From the NCBI GenBank assembly GCA_019119675.1, contig DWWO01000120.1, forward strand, positions 1 to 46,774: DNA of 46,774 nucleotides, given 5' to 3'. Source of the DNA: Candidatus Mediterraneibacter faecipullorum. Its GTDB lineage: Bacteria > Bacillota > Clostridia > Lachnospirales > Lachnospiraceae. The position numbers and the translations under genes were made by a program. Positions 1-7,828 of this stretch are shown piece after piece; the stretch's first letter is position 1; each line of letters opens with the position of its first letter. The notes under the pieces are model-generated. The model worked only from the letters and a program-made list of their open reading frames with translations. It searched no databases and was not told the origin of the DNA.

Positions 1-13
1 CGTAGGCATCATA

Positions 14-45
14 GTTGGGGGCTTTTGCCCCCAACATCATTTTGT
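14..45 (+). terminator. Rho-independent terminator of a gene left of the window
   Basis: Perfect 9-bp stem GTTGGGGGC / GCCCCCAAC (14-22 and 27-35) with a TTTT loop, followed on the plus strand by a T-rich tail (ATCATTTTGTTTT). The minus-strand side has no T tract, so it most likely ends a plus-strand transcript entering from outside the window. Confidence 0.75.
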
Positions 46-183
46 TTTACGTTAACTTTAGTTGACAAAGTTCCAACGGTTCATGGTAGCAATTGTTGAC
101 ACTCTCTGCTATTCTGTATCTGTCAGACAAAGCGCAGCGCTGCCGACCGTCTGTATGTATTTATTACAGGAGGAAACTTTATC

Positions 184-929
184 ATGACTTTTCAGGAACG
201 ACTTATTACTTTAAGAAAGCAGCAGGGTCTTTCTCAGGAGCAGCTCGGATACGAGCTTGGCGTCACCCGCCAGACTGTCTCAAAATGGGAACTTGGAGTT
301 ACCACACCTGAAATGGATAAGCTGAACCGGCTTCCAAAGCGCCGGAAACAGATTACGCACAGACAGCCCGGGAAATTCACTATGTTCCTTACCATTGGCA
401 CTATGAATACAAGAGCAGACTCTCGATCTTCGGACTCCCGCTGGTCCACATCAATGTGGGAAGATGGTTTCCCGGGCAGAAGTTCTGCCGCGCCCGGGGA
501 GTGCTTGCCATCGGAAATGCAGCATCCGGGATAGTCGCAATCGGCATTCTGTCCGCGGGAATCTTATCGCTCGGCGTTCTCTCCGCCGGACTTCTGTCGC
601 TTGGAGCATTGTCAGCCGGGCTTCTTCTCGCCTGCGGCGGGCTGTCCGTCGGATGCATTGCCATCGGTGGATTTGCATTTGGGCTCTTCGCAGTCGGAGG
701 CTGCGCAATAGGCGTCTATTCGATCGGAGGTCTTGCAGTAGCTCAGAAGATCGCAGCCGGCGGAGCAGCATACGCCCCGATCGCCATAGGCGACGCCGCC
801 AGCGGTGAGATAGTTTTCGATATCAACTCCCCTATCTCACCCGAAGTAATTCGCCAGGTGATCCTGCAACGATTTCCGGAAATACGGGACATTATCATAC
901 GGCTTTTTTCCATGACTGTATCCGGATAG
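184..929 (+). pseudogene. XRE-family regulator with glycine/serine-rich membrane tail, broken by an internal deletion and frameshift
   Basis: The first 43 codons (from ATG 184, with AGGAGG upstream at 169-174) encode a clear XRE helix-turn-helix: RLITLRKQQGLSQEQL then GVTRQTVSKWELG. Reading then continues out of frame. Another frame picks up at about 321 and is open to the stop at 929; it reads EPASKAPE, then HYEYKSRLSIFGLPLVHINV, then a long tail with repeated G-I-L-S-x-G steps. This is the known layout of a clostridial family of HTH proteins with a small-residue hydrophobic tail. The linker after MDKL, usually a few tens of residues, is missing, and the two halves are in different frames. 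The tail and helix-turn-helix are both well preserved, so the damage looks recent. A sequencing error could explain the frame change but not the missing linker. Its original targets are unknown. Confidence 0.75.
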
Positions 930-936
930 CTTCTCA

Positions 937-3900
937 TCACATGTCAAACAAACTCATCTGCTGCCATTCCTGCTCCTTTTTCTTTTTCTCTTCATTTTCA
1001 TGAACAGATACATCCGCAGGAATGGCACCGGTGAATTCCGATTCCTCCCCGGAAATTGTCAGGATCAATTCTTCTTTCGCCCTCGTCATTCCCACATAGA
1101 ACAAACGGCGCTCTTCTTCTTTGTCCGACGGATGCTTCTCATTTTCCAGCGGGATCGAGCCTTTCTCTACTCCGTAGATAAATGTGACAGGGAATTCAAG
1201 TCCTTTCGAGCCGTGCAGAGTCATGACAGTGACCGAGTCGGAAGTATATTTCTTACTGCCGCAGCGCTTCAGGTCACTCTCCACCCCCAGCTCAAGGGCA
1301 TACAGAAATTCCGTCATTGTCTTATAAAATACTGACGCCTGCAGGAGTTTCTGCATGGCAGGATCGTCTGTCAGTTTCATCTCTTCCATCCACTGTTCAA
1401 GGAATTTCTGAGGCTTTTTCTTTTTATAGAGCGGGCGGTATCTGCTCATAGTATTTCTGATCACTTCCACGGTCATATCGCTCCACTCCATTTTCCAGAA
1501 ATATCTCGCACATACCTCCGGCCCGGAAATGTTGCCGTCCATATTCCCAGCTTCACACTGATGTGTGTTTTCTGATTCTTCATGCGGTGAATCCGGCAGA
1601 TTCTCTGATTCCTCTGTCTGCTCTATGAGGCGGAAGAAACAGATGCTGTTCTGCACGGATTCTTCGCTCAGGTAATCTTCCCTGCCGGCGATCACATAAG
1701 GGATGCTCTCTGTGCGCAAACATTTTTCCACCAGCTCGGCCTGATGATGGGTGCGGCAGAGAACCGCAATTTCGTCAAAACTGCGGACTTTCTTTTCCGG
1801 ATACTCCCATGCAGTCTGATGGGCCTCGATCATCCCCATGCCGCCTGCCATACGGTTGATTTCTTTTGCAATGAATATTGCCTCGCCCATAGGACTCCCG
1901 GCGCGGACAAGCCGGACAGGCGCGCCGTCCGGGCAATTCGGACGAAGCATTTCTCTCTCCTCTTTTTCTCCAATTTCTGCTGCACCGATCACCGCTGACG
2001 CTGCTTTCAGAATCTGAGGCGCGGAGCGGTAATTTTCTTTCAGGCTTATGATCTCAAGGTCGTCATATTCTTTCCCGAGGCGCTCAAAGCAGGCACTGTC
2101 CGCTCCGCGGAAACCGTAGATTGACTGGTCCGGATCTCCGATCACGAACAACTCCCTTCCCGTCTGGCTCCACAGTTGCACCAATTTAAGCTGGGCGGGG
2201 TTAATATCCTGAAATTCATCGACCAGAAGATACCGGAATCTCCTCTCCCAGCCATCATTTACCTGACCGCGCTCAATGCGCTCTGTCACGCGCAGCAGAA
2301 GATCGTCGAAATCCAGCAAATGTAATTCCTGCTTCCGTTCTTCATAACTCCGGAACGCCTGCTGCCATGCCGGATCTTCGGAAATATCCGCGCCGGCAGC
2401 GTCACCTGAGGGCACTCTGTCCATACCGGATTTTCTGCGCGATACCCGCTCCAGAAATTTACCCGGCTTCGCATTTACACCTGTGTGTGAGATTACCTCT
2501 TCCGCCATGATCCGCTGCTGCGCTTCTCCCATCAGAGTAAACTCTTCTCCCTGTTCTTTCAGGAAATTAAGACAGATTGCATGAAATGTTCCGATCTGCA
2601 TTGCATGACCGGCCTGCTTCTTCCCTGTCTCTTTCTCGATACGCTCCCGCATCCCGGCTGCCGCCTGATTTGTAAATGTAACCGCCGTGATCTCCGTCGG
2701 GCGTACTTTCCGGTATTCCAGAAGATAGCGGAGTCTGGACACAAGCGTCTTTGTCTTTCCCGTGCCGGGGCCTGCCTTTACCGCAATATGAGGCGACGTA
2801 CACCGGACAGCATATTCCTGTTCCGGGTTCAGACTTGCCGCCCTGTTCTGCTGTTTGCTTTGCTGCTTTTCCTGTTGTTTCGCCTGATCTTCCTTCTGTT
2901 CTTCTGCAAGTTGTGCATCCGCCGGATCCAATATATTCTGCTGATCCGATGATTTGAGAAGCTCGAAGAAACTCATCTGGCCTTCTGTATTATTCAGCTC
3001 TTCTGCACTGAACAGCTTAATGACACCGTATTCCCCATCGAAGCCCGGTATCCGTTCCACCTGCCCGCGGCGCAGACGCTCGATTCCCTCCGCCACGCGG
3101 GTGCCGGATACCCTGCTGATATCTTCCAGCGGAAGATTCCTGAGAATCTCAAGCTCCGGTCCCAGCTCTGAAAGCATTTTCTGATATTCTCTCTGCACTT
3201 TCACGCTGGATGCCGAGTGTCCGGAGGAAGCCCCTATGACTTCCGGAAGCGGGACCATACTCTCAAATGGCTTTGCATTTTCCCGAATATATCCCTCTTC
3301 CCGGTCTGAAAGTTCTTCCACACGGTGAGATACTCCGATCGTAATCTTCCTGCCGCAGACCGGACAGATCCCGTTATATTTCAATGTATCGGAAGGCGTC
3401 AGACAGAGATTACATTTCCGGTGCCCGTCCATATGATACTTTCCCTCCTCCGGGAAGAACTCGATCGTGCCGTATAATCCCTGCCCCGTCTGTATGGCAC
3501 GGGAAAGCCCGTCATAAGACAGAGGAATGTCAAATAAATTTGCCTCTCTTCCTAATTTTGCGGGAGAGTGGGCGTCCGAATTGGAAATCAGCTGATACCG
3601 GTCAAGAGCCGAGACGCGCCAGTTCATCGGCGGATCCGAAGACAGCCCCGTCTCCATGGCATGGATGTACGGCGTCAGGTCCTCAAAGCACTCTTCCACT
3701 GTATCAAATCCTGAGAATGCCCCGAACAGGGAGAAATGCGGCGTCCAGATATGAGCCGGCACATAGACTGCCTGGGGACTCAGCTCCAGAATGATCTCAA
3801 GCAGGTCATGACAGTCCAAACCGAGAATCGGCCGCCCGTCGGAATGGATATTTCCGATCTGCTCCAGCTTTGCAGAGATTCTCTCCGCATCCTCAAGGCC

Positions 3901-4230
3901 TGGCAGATGAATCAGGCTATGGACTTTGCGCACTTTTCCGTTCTTCTTATAAATAGAGCTGATCTCCCCTGTTATAACAAACCGCGGGATCATTTCCCCC
4001 GGGATTTTCTCATCTTTGATCCTGTATTCGTCTTTCAGCACATAGAGCCCGTCCTCCGCCGGCTCCAGTTTCTCTGCCAGCTCTTCCCTCCATGCCGGAT
4101 GAGTGAAATCACCGGTTCCCACGATATGGATGCCTTTCTTCCTCGCCCACAGGTCCAGATGCTCCGGCGTGCAGTCCTTGCTTGTCGCCCGGGAATATCT
4201 GGAATGAATATGTAAATCTCCTATGTACAT
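937..4230 (-). CDS. EndoQ-like PHP endonuclease fused to UvrD/PcrA-type DNA helicase
   Basis: A 1097-residue two-part protein. Residues 1-300 match the PHP-fold family that includes endonuclease Q (cuts DNA 5' of deaminated or abasic sites): metal-ligand motif DLHIHS (His7, His9), GTGDFTHP at 38-45, NSDAHSPAKLGR near 217-228, and a zinc finger with cysteines 273, 276, 289 and 292. A Gln/Lys/Glu-rich linker (about 440-463) joins it to a superfamily 1A helicase: Walker A GPGTGKT (487-493), VTFTNQAA, LLVDEFQD, IGDPDQSIYGFRGAD, LKENYRS, TLHGSKGLEFP and FYVGMTRAKEEL. All helicase motifs look intact, so damage incision coupled to strand unwinding is inferred. It is transcribed alone from the promoter at 4280-4308. 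Start ATG 4230 lies just before the first PHP motif, so little can be missing. Confidence 0.9.
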   Translation of the reverse strand: MYIGDLHIHSRYSRATSKDCTPEHLDLWARKKGIHIVGTGDFTHPAWREELAEKLEPAEDGLYVLKDEYRIKDEKIPGEMIPRFVITGEISSIYKKNGKVRKVHSLIHLPGLEDAERISAKLEQIGNIHSDGRPILGLDCHDLLEIILELSPQAVYVPAHIWTPHFSLFGAFSGFDTVEECFEDLTPYIHAMETGLSSDPPMNWRVSALDRYQLISNSDAHSPAKLGREANLFDIPLSYDGLSRAIQTGQGLYGTIEFFPEEGKYHMDGHRKCNLCLTPSDTLKYNGICPVCGRKITIGVSHRVEELSDREEGYIRENAKPFESMVPLPEVIGASSGHSASSVKVQREYQKMLSELGPELEILRNLPLEDISRVSGTRVAEGIERLRRGQVERIPGFDGEYGVIKLFSAEELNNTEGQMSFFELLKSSDQQNILDPADAQLAEEQKEDQAKQQEKQQSKQQNRAASLNPEQEYAVRCTSPHIAVKAGPGTGKTKTLVSRLRYLLEYRKVRPTEITAVTFTNQAAAGMRERIEKETGKKQAGHAMQIGTFHAICLNFLKEQGEEFTLMGEAQQRIMAEEVISHTGVNAKPGKFLERVSRRKSGMDRVPSGDAAGADISEDPAWQQAFRSYEERKQELHLLDFDDLLLRVTERIERGQVNDGWERRFRYLLVDEFQDINPAQLKLVQLWSQTGRELFVIGDPDQSIYGFRGADSACFERLGKEYDDLEIISLKENYRSAPQILKAASAVIGAAEIGEKEEREMLRPNCPDGAPVRLVRAGSPMGEAIFIAKEINRMAGGMGMIEAHQTAWEYPEKKVRSFDEIAVLCRTHHQAELVEKCLRTESIPYVIAGREDYLSEESVQNSICFFRLIEQTEESENLPDSPHEESENTHQCEAGNMDGNISGPEVCARYFWKMEWSDMTVEVIRNTMSRYRPLYKKKKPQKFLEQWMEEMKLTDDPAMQKLLQASVFYKTMTEFLYALELGVESDLKRCGSKKYTSDSVTVMTLHGSKGLEFPVTFIYGVEKGSIPLENEKHPSDKEEERRLFYVGMTRAKEELILTISGEESEFTGAIPADVSVHENEEKKKKEQEWQQMSLFDM

Positions 4231-4279
4231 AATGATACCTCTTTACTGTTACGCTATAACTTTTTGAACATTTATCTCA

Positions 4280-4308
4280 ATCATACACCCGTAAAAATTC
4301 AGAATCAA
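4280..4308 (-). promoter_or_regulatory. Sigma-A type promoter of the EndoQ-UvrD fusion gene
   Basis: On the minus strand, TTGATT (4303-4308) and TATGAT (4280-4285) are separated by 17 bp, about 50 bp upstream of the start codon at 4230. Flanking it are related AT-rich words, GCTATAACTTT near 4252 and AAAGTTATAACG near 4341, facing each other. Their role is unknown. Confidence 0.55.
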
Positions 4309-4379
4309 CCTTGAACAATTGACGCATCTCTTAACGTAAAGTTATAACGGAACAAATTTCCGGATCGGGTAAGGCAACA

Positions 4380-4685
4380 CTACACAATCTCTTTTATCCC
4401 GTTCACATTAGCTATCCTGAATATCTTCAGCACTTTTTTCTTCTTCACTGTACATTCCATCTCCAGCCATTCATCATCCACATCTGTCATGATTCCTTTC
4501 ACACTGTACATCACATCGATATTCACCAGCGGTTCTTTTACCACGATCTCACAGTTTTTCCCAACATATCCGGGGAGCAGCTTCTCCCACGATATTTTGG
4601 TATCAACCTTTCTGTTTTCTTTTTTATACTCACAGATTATATAAATCAGTAATCCTATAATAACGATCAGCAAAAATATAGTCAT
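4380..4685 (-). CDS. Small single-pass membrane protein with the same C-terminal domain as the neighbouring XRE regulator
   Basis: 101 residues: an N-terminal hydrophobic segment (about 2-18, TIFLLIVIIGLLIYIICEY), a short basic stretch, then a compact domain. That domain (from about residue 42: VGKNCEIVV, then GIMTDVDDEWLEME, KKKKVLKIFRI, NGIKEIV) aligns with the C-terminal half of the XRE protein encoded immediately upstream (VGKRCTLDC, VLDVNEEWIKIEYE, KKEKVAKLVDL). The start codon overlaps the upstream stop by 4 bp (ATGA), so the two are translationally coupled. I do not recognise a named family. The N terminus probably anchors the domain at the membrane with the domain in the cytoplasm (basic residues follow the segment). 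A role as membrane-side partner or antagonist of the regulator is inference. Confidence 0.7.
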   Translation of the reverse strand: MTIFLLIVIIGLLIYIICEYKKENRKVDTKISWEKLLPGYVGKNCEIVVKEPLVNIDVMYSVKGIMTDVDDEWLEMECTVKKKKVLKIFRIANVNGIKEIV

Positions 4686-5164
4686 TCCTCTGTCACCTCC
4701 AGCATCAGTCCTGCAATCAGGGAAAGATCGACAAGTTTTGCCACTTTTTCTTTCTTGAATACCGTCCCCTCTTTTCGCCGTTCATACTCGATCTTGATCC
4801 ACTCCTCATTCACATCGAGAACTTTTCCCCCAACAATACCGGACAGGTCACTCACTACCTCATCCACCAGCACCAGATCCCAGTCCGAGCAATCCAGAGT
4901 GCATCTTTTTCCGACAACTTTTTTCAAGATATGTAAATCTTTTCCTTTCTTCTCGCCAGCCGCAATCACTACCTCATTTCCTGCCAGATCATCCAAGCTC
5001 ACTTTATAGATCGCTGCAAGTTCAGCCGCCTTATCAAGTGAAGGCGCTCCCTGTCCACACTCCCAGTTTGATATAGTCTGGCGTGTAACAGACAGCATAT
5101 CTGCAATCTCCTGCTGACTGTATCCGTGCTTCTTCCTCAGCGTTACAAGCTTTTCTCCAATCAA
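4682..5164 (-). CDS. XRE-family transcriptional regulator
   Basis: 160 residues. Residues 1-60 form a canonical helix-turn-helix: KLVTLRKKHGYSQQEIADML, then VTRQTISNWECGQGAPSLDK. Residues 85-160 are a predicted beta-rich domain not found in minimal regulators of this class, and it is shared with the downstream membrane protein. The gene is first in a two-gene unit and faces the superoxide dismutase gene across a 167-bp gap, so it could regulate itself or the dismutase; the sequence does not decide this. Target and ligand are unknown. Confidence 0.85.
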   Translation of the reverse strand: MIGEKLVTLRKKHGYSQQEIADMLSVTRQTISNWECGQGAPSLDKAAELAAIYKVSLDDLAGNEVVIAAGEKKGKDLHILKKVVGKRCTLDCSDWDLVLVDEVVSDLSGIVGGKVLDVNEEWIKIEYERRKEGTVFKKEKVAKLVDLSLIAGLMLEVTEE

Positions 5165-5331
5165 TTCCCCTGCTCCTCTCTTCTGTCATCTCAGTCGTCC
5201 CCAGAATATCAGAAAGACTACAAAATTACCAGCAAATCTATTTGGAAACTGTGCAAATTTCTTTTGCATGACAGGCAGCATATCCCGTCCTCTCTCATAT
5301 ATTAACAGGAAAGCCTTTTTCGGAGATCCGT

Positions 5332-6033
5332 ATGAACAATTATTATCCTTTTATCAACACGCCCCTCCCATACGCCTATGATGCGCTCGAACCTTTTATC
5401 GATGAGAAAACAATGCATCTTCACCATGACCGGCATCTGCAGACATACATCGACAACCTGAACAGTTTTCTCGAGGAAAATCCTTCTCTGCAGAAGTATT
5501 CGCTGGAGGAACTGCTTACCATATGGCGCAGGCTTCCCTGCCATCTTCAGGCGCCGCTGCGCAACAACGCGGGCGGCGTTTATAACCACCGTTTCTACTT
5601 TGACGGACTGAAACCATGCCGCTGCTCAGACCGCTTTCAAAATGGCTCTCCCGGTCAGCCGCCTGCGGGCTGCGCTTCAGAAAACCGGACCGCGTCTTCA
5701 TACCTGCTCTTCAGTGAGATGTCCCGTCAGTTCGGCAGCCGGGAGAATTTCCGTTCGCAGTTTAAAGAGGCAGCGCTGTCAGTCTTCGGTTCAGGCTATG
5801 CATGGCTTGTATCTGACAGCGGAATGCTCAAGATTGTGACTTCTTCTAATCAGAACACACCTGTATGCCATTCCCGCACACTCATCCTGAATATTGACGT
5901 ATGGGAACACGCATATTATCTGAAGCACTATAATCTGCGCGCCGCATATATTGACGACTGGTTCCGGGTAGTAAACTGGGAGAAAGCAAACGAAAGATTT
6001 GCCGGCATGAATCATGACTGCAGGTGCAGATAA
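5332..6033 (+). CDS. sodA: Superoxide dismutase, Mn/Fe family
   Basis: 233 residues of the iron/manganese superoxide dismutase fold, which converts superoxide to oxygen and hydrogen peroxide in the cytoplasm. N-terminal PLPYAYDALEPFID and LHHDRHLQTYIDNLN supply the first ligand (His31), NNAGGVYNH the second (His86), and NIDVWEHAYYLKHY the last two (Asp189, His193). GG after NNA together with Gln174 (SSNQNTP) resembles the Mn-preferring arrangement more than the Fe one, but metal choice cannot be read safely. Residues about 95-135 are rich in Cys, Ser and Pro and fit the family poorly; they may reflect local drift. The GGAG ribosome site lies 6-7 bases before ATG 5332. It is unusual but not rare for a strict anaerobe. 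Confidence 0.9.
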   Translation: MNNYYPFINTPLPYAYDALEPFIDEKTMHLHHDRHLQTYIDNLNSFLEENPSLQKYSLEELLTIWRRLPCHLQAPLRNNAGGVYNHRFYFDGLKPCRCSDRFQNGSPGQPPAGCASENRTASSYLLFSEMSRQFGSRENFRSQFKEAALSVFGSGYAWLVSDSGMLKIVTSSNQNTPVCHSRTLILNIDVWEHAYYLKHYNLRAAYIDDWFRVVNWEKANERFAGMNHDCRCR

Positions 6034-6073
6034 CCCAGGCAGGTACAATATGTTTTTCTCCCCATATCTCAGA

Positions 6074-6104
6074 CGGGACAGGTGCATCTTCCGCACCTGC
6101 CCCG
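6074..6104. terminator. Hairpin between convergent sodA and merR-type genes, possible bidirectional terminator
   Basis: Stem CGGGACAGGTGC (6074-6085) pairs with GCACCTGCCCCG (6093-6104) with one mismatch and a 7-base loop. It lies in the 76-bp gap between two converging genes. T runs are short on both sides, so efficiency is uncertain. Confidence 0.55.
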
Positions 6105-6109
6105 ATTGA

Positions 6110-6805
6110 TTATTCTCCTATTTTATATCTGACTGCTTTCTCAAGAAATTCAGCGCACCCGGACACTTCCCGGTCATAATACATTTTAAACCGCTCATCG
6201 CTGATATACATATTCGCAACTGCTTTGTGCGCTTCTTCCGTATACTTCTTCCACGTCATGCCCAGCCACTCCTTGTGGAGCGCGACAATGCGTCCCGCCT
6301 CTTCACTCTCCGGGCTGATACCATTCTGTACAGCATCTTCCAGCCGCCTGAGGATTTCTTCGCCCAGATTCACGAACCTCTCATAATCCTCTTCTGACAT
6401 ATCGAGCACTTTCTGCTGTGCATCATCTACGCCTTTGTCGCCGTATTTTGCGCGTGCCTCCGCACCGTACTTTTCTTCATGTTTCTTTACTACATTTTCT
6501 TTAAATGCCATAAACTTCTCTGAATCGTTCATCCTGTCTTCTCCTTTCATCGATATAATAGAACGCCGTACCAGCCTGATCAGTCCGTCAATGCGGGCTT
6601 TCTGCTCTTCGAGCTCATAGAGATGTTCCTCCATAGCCGCCATAATATCAAAGCCCTCTTCATAAATAATGCTTCGGATTTTCTTAAGCTCCACGCCCCG
6701 TTCCCGATAGAACAGAATCTGCTGCAGCAGCCCGATCCTGTCATACCACCGCAGAGTGCGTGCACTCACTCCCGCCATGTCTGAAAGTTCTTTGATACTG
6801 TACAT
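6110..6805 (-). CDS. MerR-family regulator with TipAS-type effector domain, DNA-binding wing missing
   Basis: 231 residues from ATG 6805, chosen because AGGAGG sits 8 bases upstream; a longer reading from 6871 lacks such a site. Residues 1-27 are a MerR helix-turn-helix (MYSIKELSDMAGVSARTLRW, YDRIGLL). In the family this is followed by about 20 residues of the first wing (typically K-P-x-R, then GYRxYG and a dRL helix). Here IGLL runs directly into QQILFYRERGVELKKIRSI, the following helix. A coiled-coil dimerisation helix follows, then an alpha-helical TipAS-like domain (about 100-231), which in relatives binds antibiotics or other small molecules. The frame is kept, so a protein is probably made, but DNA binding is expected to be altered or lost. 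Target genes are unknown. Confidence 0.8.
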   Translation of the reverse strand: MYSIKELSDMAGVSARTLRWYDRIGLLQQILFYRERGVELKKIRSIIYEEGFDIMAAMEEHLYELEEQKARIDGLIRLVRRSIISMKGEDRMNDSEKFMAFKENVVKKHEEKYGAEARAKYGDKGVDDAQQKVLDMSEEDYERFVNLGEEILRRLEDAVQNGISPESEEAGRIVALHKEWLGMTWKKYTEEAHKAVANMYISDERFKMYYDREVSGCAEFLEKAVRYKIGE

Positions 6806-6940
6806 TGACTTATCCTCCTGATCTTTGCTGATATTCTCCCATCCTCCAAAATCCTGCGGATCTTCTATCATAGGAGCCGTTCTGTTATCAATGTTAGATG
6901 TTTACGCTGCGTCAAGGTCAAGCATAAAGTTAAATTTTCC

Positions 6941-6978
6941 AAAAAAGTAACAGCTCCCCGCCCGTCAGGACAGGGAGC
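6941..6978 (-). terminator. Rho-independent terminator of the DUF4190 gene
   Basis: Read on the minus strand, GCTCCCTGTCC pairs with GGGCGGGGAGC around a TGAC loop (6953-6978), followed within a few bases by a run of T (the A run at 6941-6946 on the plus strand). It lies 46 bp past the stop of the gene at 7025. Confidence 0.75.
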
Positions 6979-7024
6979 AAATTCTTCTTTCTTCTTCATG
7001 CAGTAAATTAACCAGCCTCAGATC

Positions 7025-7747
7025 CTAAAACATTGCCACAGTCAGCACGATATTCAGCAGCCATCCTGCCGCAGATATACAGATACCTATGATGCCTAAC
7101 ACCTTACCTGCTTTGGCCATTCCCGCTTTACTGGATCCGGATCCCATACGTGCCTGTGTAATACCGATAATTCCGAGGATCACTCCAAGCAGCGGCACAA
7201 AAATTCCTAAAGCAACGCTAAGGATGCCAAGCACAAGCGCTATCGTAGCTGCTCCCGTATTGTCCGTCGTCCGCACCGGGATCGGCTGAGGATTCGGCTG
7301 TCCGTAATTTCCCTGGGGCGGAACACTGCCCTGGGCTCCGGGTGCACTCTGCGGCGGAACATTTCCCTGTTGCACCGGGCCGCCCTGAGGTGCCGCGCTG
7401 TTCTGAGCGGATGCCGTGTTCTGCTGAGGTATCTGCTGCTGAAGTACGTCAAACAACTGCTCCAAACTGCTTTTATACGGTTTCTTCATAGCAATCCCCA
7501 CAAATCCGTCCAGATCCCACTCACCGCCGGCCGTTCCTTTCAGCCATGCCTCGAGATGAAATACGCCGCCTGCATATGACCACTTCAGATATTTATATCC
7601 TTCGACCACTCCGTCACCTGCACGGTATGCCGGCTCTCCATTCCAGTCCGACATCACAAATTTGTTCTTCTGCAGATAATCGTTGACAATAAATGCTACA
7701 AAATCGTCCGGTTTGTTGAGTGTGATATCTTTTACATATCTTGCCAT
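7025..7747 (-). CDS. DUF4190-type membrane protein with a Pro/Gln-rich linker
   Basis: 240 residues from ATG 7747, chosen because AAGGAGGG lies about 7 bases before it; the reading from 7783 has no such site. Three parts are visible: an N-terminal globular region (1-95, MARYVKDITLNKPDDFVAF, with several Trp/Gly motifs) of a kind seen in clostridial proteins with zinc-ribbon or DUF4190 tails; a low-complexity linker rich in Pro, Gln, Gly and Ala (about 100-160); and two hydrophobic segments (about 168-195 and 215-240) with GILSVALGIFVPLLGVILGI and ARMGSGSSKAGMAKAG between them, typical of DUF4190. It is likely a cytoplasmic-membrane protein. Function is unknown. It stands alone with its own terminator. 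Confidence 0.75.
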   Translation of the reverse strand: MARYVKDITLNKPDDFVAFIVNDYLQKNKFVMSDWNGEPAYRAGDGVVEGYKYLKWSYAGGVFHLEAWLKGTAGGEWDLDGFVGIAMKKPYKSSLEQLFDVLQQQIPQQNTASAQNSAAPQGGPVQQGNVPPQSAPGAQGSVPPQGNYGQPNPQPIPVRTTDNTGAATIALVLGILSVALGIFVPLLGVILGIIGITQARMGSGSSKAGMAKAGKVLGIIGICISAAGWLLNIVLTVAMF

Positions 7748-7828
7748 AATCGTTCCCTCCTTGTTCTGTGCCATGATAACCATGTGATATTCATTCCTAT
7801 AAAACAGAGTATCATGGATAGAATAAGA

